64,000 nt of DNA from Nitrospira sp. Its GTDB lineage: Bacteria > Nitrospirota > Nitrospiria > Nitrospirales > Nitrospiraceae. Where the stretch lies: positions 968,484-1,032,483 of the forward strand of contig JARFXO010000001.1 in the NCBI GenBank assembly GCA_029194665.1, written 5' to 3'. The first letter of the stretch is position 1. Every line of letters begins with the position of its first letter. The translations under genes were made by a program, and so were the position numbers. This document shows positions 1-9,012 of the stretch, one piece after another. A model generated the notes under the pieces. The model searched no databases, was not told where the DNA came from, and worked only from the letters and a program-made list of their open reading frames with translations.

Positions 1-328
1 TGACCTGCTCCCACATCTCGGTGGAGATGATTTCCCGGACCGTCCGAGCATTCTCCCGGGCGGCCAGGAGGCAAGAGAGAATCGAATTGGAATTTGTGGC
101 ATCGGCCAAGAGAAACTGGATCACGGTTTCCTTCGTCGCTTTTCCATAGCGACCGGTAAAACTTTCACGATCTCCCGTTGTGGCCACCAACGGCTCCCAC
201 TGCTCCGTGGTGCCTCTGGGAAGGTCAAGGGTGAGGTTCACGTTCACCTCGATGAACCGCGCATAATTCTCCGCCCGTTCGATGTAACGGTTCAACCAAT
301 AGATGGAACTGGCGACACGGCTCAGCAT
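1..328 (-). CDS. Alpha-E domain protein, N-terminal part (runs off the left edge)
   Basis: The reading frame starts at an ATG at 328 and stays open to the window edge, giving about 109 residues that begin MLSRVASSIYWLNRYIERAE. This matches the start of the alpha-E (DUF403) family, whose members are all-helical proteins of unknown reaction. The gene follows the circularly permuted ATP-grasp gene by 55 bases on the same strand. That pairing is a standard one in bacteria, often together with a transglutaminase, and suggests a peptide-ligase or amide-forming role. That role is an inference from context. The C-terminus is outside the window. Confidence 0.85.
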   Translation of the reverse strand, partial: MLSRVASSIYWLNRYIERAENYARFIEVNVNLTLDLPRGTTEQWEPLVATTGDRESFTGRYGKATKETVIQFLLADATNSNSILSCLLAARENARTVREIISTEMWEQV

Positions 329-383
329 CGTCGGTCGAGCGCGGGACGGTTGTTGGTTTGAGCTTCAGCGGTGAAGTCGTCGT

Positions 384-1814
384 TCATGAAAGGACCCAGG
401 TATCTTTATTGCCCCCGCCTTGAGACGAATTCACCACGAGTGACCCTTTCCGCAACGCCACGCGCGTCATGCCACCCGGCAGGACGTACACATCACGTCC
501 ATACAAGACGTACGGGCGTAGATCAACATGGCGACCTTCCAAGTGATCCTCCACCAAGGTAGGCACTCGCGAGAGGGCCAGAGTGGGTTGGGCAATGTAA
601 TTGCGCGGATCGGCCTCGATGCGACGGGCATACTCCTCGCGATCTTGTCGCGAGGCCTGTGGGCCTATCAACATCCCGTACCCACCGGCTTCATTGGTGG
701 CTTTCACGACCAGTTGATCCAAATGCTCCAAGACATAGGTTCGATCCTGTCTATCCGAACAGATATAGGTGGGTACATTCGGGAGTATCGGTTCCTCCGC
801 CAAATAGTAATTGATGATCTTCGGGATGTAGGCATAAATGGCTTTGTCGTCCGACACACCTGTACCGGGCGCATTGGCGAGCGCGACTCGGCCTCTCTTG
901 TAGGATTCCATCAGACCGGGGACTCCAAGCAGGGAATCGCTTCGAAACGCCAGGGGGTCCAGATAGTCGTCATTGATCCGGCGGTAGATCACATCGACAC
1001 GTTGAGACCCCTTGGTGGTGCGCATGTGGACCGATCCCTCTACGACTGCGAGATCGTTGGCTTCGACCAATTCCACTCCCATCTTTTGCGCGAGCAGGGA
1101 ATGTTCGTAGTAGGCGGAATTGAAAGTGCCCGGCGTGAGAATCACGACGGTCGGATCCGGAAGCTCAGAAAGGGAACGAAGGGTTTCCAAGAGTTGGCTT
1201 GGATAGCCATCAACCGGCCGGACACGATAGGCCTCAAACAGCTCAGGAAATGTCCGTTTCATGACCTGTCTGGCCTCCAACACGTAGGCCACTCCGGACG
1301 GGCAACGGGTGTTGTCTTCGAGGACATAGTACCGGCCATCGCTGATTCGCACCAGATCGATCCCGGCAATGTGGCACCAGATACCTCGCGGTGGATGGAG
1401 GCCCATACAGGGCTGCAAGAAACCCTTGCTGGAATGAATCAGCTCGTTAGGAATCACTCCGTTCTTGATGATCCGTTGATCGTGGTACACATCGTCGATG
1501 AACAAGTTCAACGCGCGCATGCGCTGACGAAGGCCGGATTCAATGTGCTCCCAATCCGACGCCGAAACGATCCGTGGTACGATGTCGAAGGGGAAGATCT
1601 GCTCATGTCCACCATCGTTCCCGTAGACGCCGAACGTCATCCCCATGTTGAGAATCACGCGTTCAGCCGCTTCCTGTCGTTTTTTCAGCTCCCCTTCCGG
1701 CAGTGATGCAAACTTCCGCAGTAAGAGCGTGCTTCCGGATCGCGGCTGGCCTTTCTCCTCGTAGAGCTCGTCGTAGAACCCCTCTGGGTCGTAATGCGAA
1801 AATCGTATGCTCAT
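384..1814 (-). CDS. Circularly permuted type 2 ATP-grasp protein
   Basis: The 476-residue product has the usual length and motifs of the DUF404/DUF407 circularly permuted ATP-grasp family: GVYGNDGGHEQ near residue 62, a YVLEDNTRCPSG block near 165 and KATNEAGGYGML near 375. ATP-grasp enzymes join a carboxylate to an amine with ATP, but the substrate of this branch is unknown. The alpha-E gene directly downstream is the typical partner and is probably co-transcribed. No signal peptide is visible, so it is cytoplasmic. A long ORF on the opposite strand is a shadow. The family call is firm and the function open. Confidence 0.92.
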   Translation of the reverse strand: MSIRFSHYDPEGFYDELYEEKGQPRSGSTLLLRKFASLPEGELKKRQEAAERVILNMGMTFGVYGNDGGHEQIFPFDIVPRIVSASDWEHIESGLRQRMRALNLFIDDVYHDQRIIKNGVIPNELIHSSKGFLQPCMGLHPPRGIWCHIAGIDLVRISDGRYYVLEDNTRCPSGVAYVLEARQVMKRTFPELFEAYRVRPVDGYPSQLLETLRSLSELPDPTVVILTPGTFNSAYYEHSLLAQKMGVELVEANDLAVVEGSVHMRTTKGSQRVDVIYRRINDDYLDPLAFRSDSLLGVPGLMESYKRGRVALANAPGTGVSDDKAIYAYIPKIINYYLAEEPILPNVPTYICSDRQDRTYVLEHLDQLVVKATNEAGGYGMLIGPQASRQDREEYARRIEADPRNYIAQPTLALSRVPTLVEDHLEGRHVDLRPYVLYGRDVYVLPGGMTRVALRKGSLVVNSSQGGGNKDTWVLS

Positions 1815-1998
1815 GTGAGTTACCCCAGGGTAGCCACCCTAGCAAAACCCCTCGTTGGCTTCAACTGCTCCGCTGAGAGAGGCCAGAGCTTAGCGGACCG
1901 GGTTGCGTTGATACTATGACCCTCCGTTACGAAGGAAGCAAACCGCCGGCAATAGCCGATTGCATTTGACCAGAGCTCTTTAGTAGCGTGTTCTGCTC

Positions 1999-3003
1999 AT
2001 GATTACAGAATTTATCATCACTTCCGGAGAACAGCCGAAACGGCTGGATCTCTTTCTCGTCAATCGAGAACGGGAGATCTCGCGGTCTGCCTTGCAGCGG
2101 CTGATCGAGCTGGGGCGCATTCGAATCAACGATCAGGTGGTGAAGGCGAGTCACAAGATCAAACCAGGCGATAGAATCACCATGGATGTCCCGAAGCCGG
2201 AGCCTCTTTCAATCAAGGGAGAGGCCATCCCTCTTCAAGTGCTGTTCGAGGATGAATCTCTGCTGGTCTTGAATAAACCGCCTGGCATCGTCGTCCATCC
2301 TGCTCCGGGGAACTGGACCGGTACCCTGGTGAACGCGCTGCTCCATCATTTCCAAACATCGGGCGGCACGATCTCGACCATCGGTGGAAAGGAGAGGCCC
2401 GGTCTCGTCCATCGACTGGACAAGGAAACATCCGGCGTCATGGTCATCACCAAGACCGACCAGGTGCACCGCGCGCTTGCGGCGCAATTCAAGCACCATA
2501 CCATCACCCGGGTGTACGAAGCCTTGGTCTGGGGCGTTCCCAAGAAAGGCCGAGGGTTGATCGAACTGGCTATCGGCCGGGACATCAAAGATCGAAAGAA
2601 ATTTTCTCCGAGAACGACCAGTCCTAAGGAATCGGTGACGGAGTATGTAGTGGAGCGGCGGTATGGGAAAGCGGCTGCCCATGTGCTGCTGTATCCCCGA
2701 ACAGGCCGCACTCATCAGCTTCGGGTTCACCTCGCTTCCTTGGGACATCCCATTCTGGGGGATCACACGTACGGCGGACGGAAGGTCTGTACGGTCGATG
2801 AAGTGGTGATTCCTCGGGTGATGCTCCATGCCAGGACACTGGGATTCGTTCATCCAACGACGGGTAAAGTGGAGGAATTCACGAGGCCGATTCCCGGTGA
2901 TATGGAGACGGTGACGAATGCGTTTGAAGAGCTGATACTCGCCACCCATGGTAGGGCGCGCGGATCAGCCGCGGAATTCCATTTTGCTGAGGACGCATGC
3001 TGA
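1999..3003 (+). CDS. rluD: RluA/RluD-family 23S rRNA pseudouridine synthase
   Basis: This 334-residue protein isomerises uridines of 23S rRNA (or possibly tRNA) to pseudouridine. Residues about 12-70 form an S4 RNA-binding domain (RLDLFL, SRSALQRLIELGRI), and the catalytic motif HRLDKETSG lies at 139-146 with Asp141 as the nucleophile. The closing motif RTGRTHQLRVH is present. Length and domain order fit RluD, though RluA-family paralogues cannot be separated by eye, so the symbol is a best guess. It is divergent from the ATP-grasp gene and overlaps the next gene by 7 bases, implying translational coupling. Confidence 0.88.
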   Translation: MITEFIITSGEQPKRLDLFLVNREREISRSALQRLIELGRIRINDQVVKASHKIKPGDRITMDVPKPEPLSIKGEAIPLQVLFEDESLLVLNKPPGIVVHPAPGNWTGTLVNALLHHFQTSGGTISTIGGKERPGLVHRLDKETSGVMVITKTDQVHRALAAQFKHHTITRVYEALVWGVPKKGRGLIELAIGRDIKDRKKFSPRTTSPKESVTEYVVERRYGKAAAHVLLYPRTGRTHQLRVHLASLGHPILGDHTYGGRKVCTVDEVVIPRVMLHARTLGFVHPTTGKVEEFTRPIPGDMETVTNAFEELILATHGRARGSAAEFHFAEDAC

Positions 3004-3419
3004 CCACCGAAGTACTTGATACCGTGGGAGGGTTAACGTCCCACCTCAAGTCCTATGCCGCTAAACTTCCACCCATTGTCCACTTGAGCTCGCTACCCTC
3101 GGGAGTGAAACCTTCTTTCGAGGCGGTGGATGGCTATGAAACCATCGTGTCACGTGCGCGAAGCCAGAGTGCCGGCACCCCATACAAGTCGCTGAATGAA
3201 TCGTTGGTGTCATCTCTGGAGGCGTTTGAAATCGGAAATCTCCTCGGGGCCGTTCAGCCGCTTCTCTCGGCATTGGATCACTTGGAACGAATGCAACGGG
3301 ATAAGGAAATTGAGATCGGACCGGTGGATGAAAAGCGACTCAAGGACTATCGAGCCGCTTTACAGAAGATCCTTCCGGGCAATCAGCCTGAGCTGGATGG
3401 TGCCGGTGGAGGGATGTGA
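2997..3419 (+). CDS. Conserved hypothetical protein coupled to rluD
   Basis: The product has 140 residues, no signal peptide and no membrane segment. I do not recognise a family. It is mostly helical by composition, with an acidic middle and a Gly-rich end. The ATG lies inside the 3' end of the pseudouridine synthase gene (7-base overlap), which argues that it is truly translated and coupled. Codon use looks like that of the neighbours. It ends just before a quasi-palindromic intergenic element shared with the convergent zinc-ribbon gene. Confidence 0.65.
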   Translation: MLTTEVLDTVGGLTSHLKSYAAKLPPIVHLSSLPSGVKPSFEAVDGYETIVSRARSQSAGTPYKSLNESLVSSLEAFEIGNLLGAVQPLLSALDHLERMQRDKEIEIGPVDEKRLKDYRAALQKILPGNQPELDGAGGGM

Positions 3420-3420
3420 T

Positions 3421-3517
3421 GCCGCAGTTTTGAGTTCTGCGTGCGTAGTTCTTAGTTTTCCGGAGAGACCCCAAACTCATCACTCAAAACTCACAACTGA
3501 AAACTCAGCAAAGCGGC
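3421..3517. repeat. Quasi-palindromic low-complexity element between convergent genes
   Basis: The 97 bases between two convergent genes start with GCCGC and end with GCGGC. They contain loosely complementary runs of the type GTTTTGAGTTCT on the left and ACTCAAAACTCACAACTG on the right. The RNA could fold back on both strands, so a bidirectional terminator is plausible. The repeated 'ACTCA/AAAACTC' words look like slippage-prone filler. Confidence 0.5.
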
Positions 3518-3696
3518 TAGTGCCCCATCTTTGGCCCTAATGCGTTCGGGCCAACGGTGACAAGTTTGAAGCGCGCAACACTCCCACAGTGAGGGCACTT
3601 CGCTCGAACGGTTTCATCGTCGAGCACCTCGTACTCATCCGGTTTCAGCCACATCAGCTGGGCACACTTTGGACAGGTTCGGACTTGCGTTGACAT
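3517..3696 (-). CDS. Small zinc-ribbon protein
   Basis: From the internal ATG at 3696 (MSTQVRTCPKC) the protein has 59 residues. Two CxxC knuckles, CPKC and CPHC, lie about 27 residues apart, which is a treble-clef or zinc-ribbon arrangement likely to bind one Zn. The longer frame opens at 3717, but the start next to the first knuckle is more natural. The function is unknown; nucleic-acid or protein binding are both possible. It converges on the coupled hypothetical gene and diverges from the GNAT gene with only about 50 bases between starts. Confidence 0.7.
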   Translation of the reverse strand: MSTQVRTCPKCAQLMWLKPDEYEVLDDETVRAKCPHCGSVARFKLVTVGPNALGPKMGH

Positions 3697-3745
3697 CGGT
3701 TTCCCCGTACACTTCAAGACGATTCGGGAGATACTCTAGTATAAG

Positions 3746-4177
3746 ATGCCTCCAACCCTCAAGTCCGCCGTCACCTACTCGTCGAAAGAACTCCCGGAAG
3801 CAGGTCAGCTCATCAGACTGTTTCACCAGGCGCCTTGGGCCAAGAGCCGATCGCTCGATGATGCGAAGGACATGCTACGCCATACCGACCTAACTCTGTG
3901 TGCCTGGGATGGTAATCAACTGATCGGGTTCGGCCGAGTGCTCACAGACTTCATCTACCGTGCAACGATCTGGGATGTGATCGTCGACAAGGCGTATCAG
4001 GGGCAGGGAGTGGGGAGCGAGATCGTGCAGCGCATCCTCAATCACCCCCGCCTCAAGCGAGTGGAGCTCTTTTGGCTCTGTACCAGGCGTCCGGGTTTTT
4101 ATGAAAGACTGGGCTTCAGTTCAAAGGAGCAGACCGGCATGGTGTGGAGCCGGGGCAAAAATCGCCGTCTAGGATAG
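3746..4177 (+). CDS. GNAT-family N-acetyltransferase
   Basis: The 143-residue protein has the GNAT fold signature. The acetyl-CoA pyrophosphate-binding loop QGQGVGSEIVQRIL is near residues 88-102, after the strand DVIVDKAYQG, and the closing FYERLGF motif is near 120. The family transfers an acetyl group from acetyl-CoA to an amine, and the substrate cannot be read from the sequence. It is cytosolic and monocistronic, divergent from the zinc-ribbon gene. Confidence 0.88.
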   Translation: MPPTLKSAVTYSSKELPEAGQLIRLFHQAPWAKSRSLDDAKDMLRHTDLTLCAWDGNQLIGFGRVLTDFIYRATIWDVIVDKAYQGQGVGSEIVQRILNHPRLKRVELFWLCTRRPGFYERLGFSSKEQTGMVWSRGKNRRLG

Positions 4178-4249
4178 AAACTGTTTTCCTGGTGTAGCCG
4201 ACCCTTCCGCAGTCACACGAAAGGCTGGTCACAGCCCGGCGGTACCAAG

Positions 4250-4879
4250 CTAGAAAAACATCTTCCCGCCAAAGAGAAAGCCGAACGAGGAGGCATTCCA
4301 ATCATCATTCCTGAATCCGTTGACGGTCGCGTGACCGTTGTTTTGTTTGTAGGCCCATTCGACGTTGAAGGCGAACCGTTCGGTGAACCGGTAATCGCCT
4401 CCCCAGCCTAATCGCCAGGCGAAGTTGTTGCTCGGACTGATGCTAGTAGGCGTATCCTCGCCGAAACTGTTGACGTTCACGCCGAAGCTCATGTTCACAT
4501 AGGGGGTGAACCGACCTACTTTCACCGGACGTAGCTCTATTGTGGGAAGCACAGATACTGTATCTTGATGTCCCAGGTCCGTGTCAGTTCGCTCTACGCT
4601 GACTCCGTGCCGTTCCCACTCAAGCATCATTCCGATCAAAAACCAGGTATTGAGACTGTACATACCTTGAAAATTGACCAGTGGTCCTATTGACGTCGAA
4701 GTATTCTCCGTGAGCTGCTGGGTAAGCGGGGCAAAGCCTGCTCGATAACCCACTATCCACTTGCCTGCCTCAATCCCCCCGAATCCTTCAGCCAAGGCAT
4801 CGGTTGACGTGAGGATCACCGTTGCAGCAATGACGACCAACAATCCAACCAATCCAGCCCGCAGACCTCGTCTCCGCAT
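4250..4879 (-). CDS. Secreted outer-membrane beta-barrel protein
   Basis: I place the start at the ATG at 4879 because a strong ribosome site, GAGAGGAGGAG, sits just upstream. The frame itself is open to 4969. The product has 209 residues with a clear signal peptide (Arg-rich start, then GLVGLLVVIAATVIL and a cut near ALAEG). The rest alternates polar and hydrophobic residues with many aromatic and Gly positions and ends in FGGKMFF. A C-terminal Phe is the usual barrel-assembly signal. It is probably an eight-stranded OmpA/OmpW-like barrel with unknown cargo. Confidence 0.8.
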   Translation of the reverse strand: MRRRGLRAGLVGLLVVIAATVILTSTDALAEGFGGIEAGKWIVGYRAGFAPLTQQLTENTSTSIGPLVNFQGMYSLNTWFLIGMMLEWERHGVSVERTDTDLGHQDTVSVLPTIELRPVKVGRFTPYVNMSFGVNVNSFGEDTPTSISPSNNFAWRLGWGGDYRFTERFAFNVEWAYKQNNGHATVNGFRNDDWNASSFGFLFGGKMFF

Positions 4880-5036
4880 GGACTCCTCCTCTCGAATGTG
4901 GCCGCTTCGCTCGCATGTTGATACTGACAGATTCGGTATCTCGTTACACTTGGAGAAACGAGAACTCACCGCCGATTCCCATCGGGGGAGAGGGCTCGCA
5001 TAGACATAGCATTATAGCGAAAGCGGGGCAAGGTAC

Positions 5037-5867
5037 TTAATGAGAATGAGCGGCCCGCATCCGCCGCACACGTTTCGGCGAGAAGAAAACCGAGATGAAA
5101 AACAGAGTGGTGGCTAGTAGGACAATGGCCGGCCCGGAAGGCACATCCCACAGGGCAGAGATCAGGACACCGGACACGGCCGTCAGAATGCCGATTGCCG
5201 AGGAATAGAAGGTCAGTGCCGCGAGGCTATGGGTGAGTTGGTAGGCGGTCGAGGCCGGAATCAGGATCATGGCAAAGACCAAGATCGCTCCGACGGTTTT
5301 CAGGGACACCACCACCGTCAAGGCGATCAACGTCAGGAGGAGAAAAAATATCTGACGGGCCGGTACGCCGGACGCTTCGGCCATCTCTTGGTCGAAGGCG
5401 ATGAAATAGAGTTCTTTTGCAAACAGGAGCAGAAGGCCCAACACAAGAACGCTCAACGCTCCAATGATGCGTAGTTCTTCGGGAGTGACCGATAGAACGC
5501 TGCCGAATAAGAATCCGTACACCTCGGCATTGTAGGTTTTCATCAGTCCGATAAAGAGAATGGCCAGTGCCATGGTCGTGGTGTAGAGAATACCGATTGA
5601 GACGTCCAGCTTCATTCGGCCACGTTCTTCGACCCATCCGGTGATCCAGACCGTCGCAAGGCCGAACACAATGGCGAGCAACAAGGGCGGCCATCCCATC
5701 AAGTAGCCGAGTGTCACGCCCGCAAATGCGGCATGTGACGTCCCAGCGCCGACGAATGCCAATCCCCGCAATACCACGAACACCCCGATGACGGAGCAGA
5801 GCCCACCCACCATCGCTGCGGCAAGCAGTGAGCGTTGCATGAAATCATAGGTGAGAAGATCCAACAT
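5037..5867 (-). CDS. znuB: Zinc/manganese ABC transporter permease
   Basis: The protein has 276 residues and eight or nine hydrophobic segments typical of the ABC-3 metal permease family (ZnuB/MntB/TroC). The conserved GTSHAAFAGV motif is near residues 37-46. It is the third gene of a tight operon after the binding protein and ATPase genes, with a 16-base gap to the ATPase gene. It forms the inner-membrane channel for Zn(II) or a similar divalent metal. The C-terminus ends in AAHSH, one of several His-rich tails in this operon. Zinc rather than manganese is inferred from the binding protein. Confidence 0.88.
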   Translation of the reverse strand: MLDLLTYDFMQRSLLAAAMVGGLCSVIGVFVVLRGLAFVGAGTSHAAFAGVTLGYLMGWPPLLLAIVFGLATVWITGWVEERGRMKLDVSIGILYTTTMALAILFIGLMKTYNAEVYGFLFGSVLSVTPEELRIIGALSVLVLGLLLLFAKELYFIAFDQEMAEASGVPARQIFFLLLTLIALTVVVSLKTVGAILVFAMILIPASTAYQLTHSLAALTFYSSAIGILTAVSGVLISALWDVPSGPAIVLLATTLFFISVFFSPKRVRRMRAAHSH

Positions 5868-5883
5868 GGCCGGCAGTCAATTC

Positions 5884-6702
5884 CTAGTGGTGATGATGGT
5901 AATCTTCGACGATGACAAGATCGTTTTCTGTAATAACGAGGTCTTTGCCGTATACCTGGTGAAGGATCTCCGGTTTGAGAACCTCCGCTGGGGGAGCGGC
6001 GGCGAAGAGTCTGGTTTTGAGAAGAACCATTCGATCCACTCGTGAGCGAATCATATTAATGTCGTGCGTAATCAGCAGGACCGTCAGCTTGAGCTCCTCG
6101 TGAAGGTGTTGGACTAGCTCAATGACATTGTGTTGAGTGGTGATATCCAGACCGGTCGTCGGTTCATCCAATATCAGGACCTTGGGTTGCTGGGCCAGGG
6201 CCCTGGCGATGAAGACGCGCTGTTGCTGGCCGCCGGACAGATGCCCGAGCGCATTGTCTTGGTGAGATTCCATTCCGACCTGAGCCAGTGCCTCCAGCGC
6301 GATGTCCCGATCCTTCCTCCCTGGGCGTTTGAACAGGCCCAGTGCTCCGTAACGACCCATCATCACCGTTTCAAGAACCGTCACCGGAAAATTCCGATCG
6401 ACGACACCTTTCTGGGGGAGGTAGCCGATTTTTGCGCGATGGTGGCAGCGGAGCTCATCACAGGCACAGTCGAAGATATGAAGATGGCCCTCTACTGGAG
6501 CGAGAAGGCCCAGTACGGCGCGGCAAAGCGTCGTCTTGCCTGATCCGTTCGGGCCGATGACTCCCACGAATTCGCCCTCGTAGATAGTCAACGAAATGTC
6601 CTTGAGGGCGATGAGCCCGGGAAATCCGAAGGAGGCATGGTCGAAGCGGATGATCGGCTCGCGGAGGTCAGACACGAAATCCGAAGCTCCTTCCGGCGCC
6701 AA
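5884..6702 (-). CDS. znuC: Zinc/manganese ABC transporter ATP-binding protein
   Basis: The 272-residue ATPase has Walker A GPNGSGKTT near residue 50, signature LSGGQQQR near 152, Walker B VLILDEPTTGLD near 173 and the switch His in LLITHD. It belongs to the ZnuC/MntA family and drives metal import through the adjacent permease. It starts 11 bases after the binding-protein gene. The C-terminus is odd: it ends in DYHHHH, a natural run of four His that could bind the transported metal, perhaps as a sensor. Confidence 0.9.
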   Translation of the reverse strand: MAPEGASDFVSDLREPIIRFDHASFGFPGLIALKDISLTIYEGEFVGVIGPNGSGKTTLCRAVLGLLAPVEGHLHIFDCACDELRCHHRAKIGYLPQKGVVDRNFPVTVLETVMMGRYGALGLFKRPGRKDRDIALEALAQVGMESHQDNALGHLSGGQQQRVFIARALAQQPKVLILDEPTTGLDITTQHNVIELVQHLHEELKLTVLLITHDINMIRSRVDRMVLLKTRLFAAAPPAEVLKPEILHQVYGKDLVITENDLVIVEDYHHHH

Positions 6703-6713
6703 GACGAGAACGG

Positions 6714-7664
6714 TTACGAGGTTGTTTCCAGCGCACTGGCCAATTGGAGCACATCATAGCGAAGCATGTCGAGGTAGGTCTCAGTTCCCGCCAAGCCGCC
6801 CGGCATCGCCGTCAAGACGACGACGTGGGCCTTGGTCTCCCGCGCCAGTAGCTCCGGGAGTCGCTGGCTGAGTTGAACCTCGGATACGACAACTCTGATA
6901 TTCTCCTTTCTCACCTTCTCAATGAGAGACTGTAGATGAAGGGCGGATGGTTCTGTGCCGGACTGGGTTTGAATCGTGCCGACAATGTCGAAGCTGAATC
7001 GCTTTGCCAAATAGGGCCAAGCTGGGTGATGGGCGATGAAACGCCGGTCGGTTAGCCGCTGGGTGCGCTCAAGCAGTTCCTTTTGCACCTGACCCAGCCG
7101 TCGGAGATAGGCCGCTTGATTGGCCTGGTATTCAGCCGTATGACTCGGGTCCACTTCAATGAAGGCTTGGGTGATATGGCGCAGCATGATGGCGACATTT
7201 TCAGGGTCCAGCCAAATATGCGGATTCCCGGCTTCTCCTTCACGATGCGTCCCTTCATGAGCATCGGCGCCGTCTCGAATCAGCTCTACCCCCTGGGATG
7301 TCGTGATCACACGTAACGATTGGTCTCCCGCATTCTTCACCAGGGATGAAACCCAGACCTCCAGTCCCATGCCGATTTCCAACAACAGCCTGGCCTTCCG
7401 GACTGCGACCAGATCGGTGGGCTTGGGTGAATAGGTATGCTCGTTTTCGTAGCCGCTCAACAACGAAGTGACTCGTACGTACCGGCCACCAACCTGCTGC
7501 GCCAGATCTTGCAGGACGGGAATCGTGACCACCACAGGAATCGGGTCGCGAGCCTCCGCAATAGGGCCGGAGAGGAGAAAAACTCCCGCTAGCACGGCAA
7601 AGAAAGAACAGACAGGCGACTCCCACAGGTGGTTGACCAGAAACATCGGCGGGGACGGTACCAT
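6714..7664 (-). CDS. znuA: Periplasmic zinc-binding lipoprotein/protein of an ABC importer
   Basis: This 316-residue cluster A-I substrate-binding protein has an N-terminal signal segment (CSFFAVLAGVFLLSG, cut near EARD). Likely metal ligands are His76 (NEHTYSP), His149 (GNPHIWLDPEN) and His212/213 (IAHHPAWP). A short His/acidic loop (DAHEGTHREGE) lies before the second. Three His ligands plus the loop favour Zn over Mn. It is first in the operon, so the order is znuA-znuC-znuB. The start may instead be the Met at residue 7. I could not recognise a Zur operator upstream. Confidence 0.88.
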   Translation of the reverse strand: MVPSPPMFLVNHLWESPVCSFFAVLAGVFLLSGPIAEARDPIPVVVTIPVLQDLAQQVGGRYVRVTSLLSGYENEHTYSPKPTDLVAVRKARLLLEIGMGLEVWVSSLVKNAGDQSLRVITTSQGVELIRDGADAHEGTHREGEAGNPHIWLDPENVAIMLRHITQAFIEVDPSHTAEYQANQAAYLRRLGQVQKELLERTQRLTDRRFIAHHPAWPYLAKRFSFDIVGTIQTQSGTEPSALHLQSLIEKVRKENIRVVVSEVQLSQRLPELLARETKAHVVVLTAMPGGLAGTETYLDMLRYDVLQLASALETTS

Positions 7665-7812
7665 CCGCGTATGATGGTGTCAACGAGATCATGAGGGCAT
7701 ACCGCTCAATAGGCCCTGTCCATTCGACTCCTTGACCACACACTAAAGTTCGATTAGCGTAGCACACCCGTGGGCCCCGGGCATTCATGCGGCGGGTGAA
7801 AGGATACAGGAG

Positions 7813-9012
7813 ATGAACGTTGTCGGATTGATGTCAGGAACCTCAGCGGACGGAGTCGATGCGGCGTTAGTCACCATCGTCCGTCAGAAGGGCGGTCTCC
7901 ATGTCCGGATGCTCGCGTTTCATTCGCTTCCGTACCCTCGTTCGCTGCAGCGACGAATTCTCGCGGCATCGGTTTCCGGAACGGTGGCGGACATTTGCCA
8001 CCTGAATGCGCTCCTAGGCGAATGGTTTGCCCACGCCACCTTAGGCGTCATTCGGTCGGCTCAACTATCCCCGGAAAATGTAGACCTGATCGGATCTCAC
8101 GGCCAAACAGTGCACCACCTGCCGCATGGCATCAAAGATACAGGTGTCGGCGCCATACGCTCCACTCTTCAGATCGCTGAGCCGGCCGTGATTGTCGAAC
8201 GCACCGGGATTACCACGGTGGCGAATTTCCGTCCACGCGACATCGCGGCCGGCGGACAAGGGGCGCCGCTTACCCCAGGGGTCCACGCGCTGCTGTTTCG
8301 ACATCCGCGCCGCGCCCGGCTCATCGTAAACCTTGGCGGCATCAGCAACGTCACCTACCTTCCTCGCGGATCTGGCTCCGATGAACTCGTCGCGTTCGAT
8401 ACGGGGCCGGCGAATATGGTGCTCGATGGGCTCATGTCCCGTATCACGAATGGCCGGGCCTCGATGGATCGCGAGGGACGATTGGCGGCCAAAGGCCGGA
8501 TCGATTCAAGATTGCTCGCCAAACTTCTCGCGCATCCGTATCTTTCTCAGGCGCCTCCAAAATCGACCGGTCGCGAGGCGTTTGGCGCGAAGATGCTGGA
8601 AGAATTGCTTAGCTGGCAACAAACACGTCGGTTGGCGGTCGAAGATCTTCTGGCTACCTGTAGCCGCTGGACTGCCGAATCGGTCGGGACTGCAAGGCGG
8701 TGGATCAAGGGCGGGATCGATGACGTGATCGTGGGTGGGGGCGGTGTCCGGAACCGGGCGATCATGGGACATTTAGCTGACATCTTTGCTCCGGTGCCGG
8801 TCACGCCGTTTGAGACGCACGGTTGGGACAGTAAGGCTCTGGAATCGGTCGCTTTTGCCGTCCTGGCGTATCAGACCGTGATGGAACAATGCGGGAACGT
8901 CCCATCGGTCACGGGGGCAGCGTCCCCAAGGCTGTTGGGTTGCATCGTCCCAAGCGGCCCACGGTGGCATGAACGGCTGCGCTCGCGCAAAGGCGGAAGT
9001 AAGACAAGATGA
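7813..9012 (+). CDS. anmK: Anhydro-N-acetylmuramic acid kinase
   Basis: The enzyme phosphorylates and opens 1,6-anhydro-MurNAc from peptidoglycan turnover to give MurNAc-6-phosphate. The 399-residue product starts with the family signature GLMSGTSADGVDAAL and contains DLIGSHGQTVHH, NLGGISNVTYL, FDTGPANMVLD and the late GGGGVRN motif. E. coli AnmK is about 30 residues shorter, and the extra length is C-terminal. The upstream bases carry AGGAGATG. The next gene overlaps by 4 bases (ATGA). Confidence 0.93.
   Translation: MNVVGLMSGTSADGVDAALVTIVRQKGGLHVRMLAFHSLPYPRSLQRRILAASVSGTVADICHLNALLGEWFAHATLGVIRSAQLSPENVDLIGSHGQTVHHLPHGIKDTGVGAIRSTLQIAEPAVIVERTGITTVANFRPRDIAAGGQGAPLTPGVHALLFRHPRRARLIVNLGGISNVTYLPRGSGSDELVAFDTGPANMVLDGLMSRITNGRASMDREGRLAAKGRIDSRLLAKLLAHPYLSQAPPKSTGREAFGAKMLEELLSWQQTRRLAVEDLLATCSRWTAESVGTARRWIKGGIDDVIVGGGGVRNRAIMGHLADIFAPVPVTPFETHGWDSKALESVAFAVLAYQTVMEQCGNVPSVTGAASPRLLGCIVPSGPRWHERLRSRKGGSKTR

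Noticed and set aside
528-1706. 392-codon ORF antisense to the ATP-grasp gene
   Set aside because: It lies entirely opposite a strongly conserved gene, has no family features and is a GC-rich shadow frame.
7636-7664. TTGACA-17-TACCGT promoter match near the znuA start
   Set aside because: The -10 would coincide with the start codon, leaving no leader; the match is probably chance unless translation begins at the later Met.
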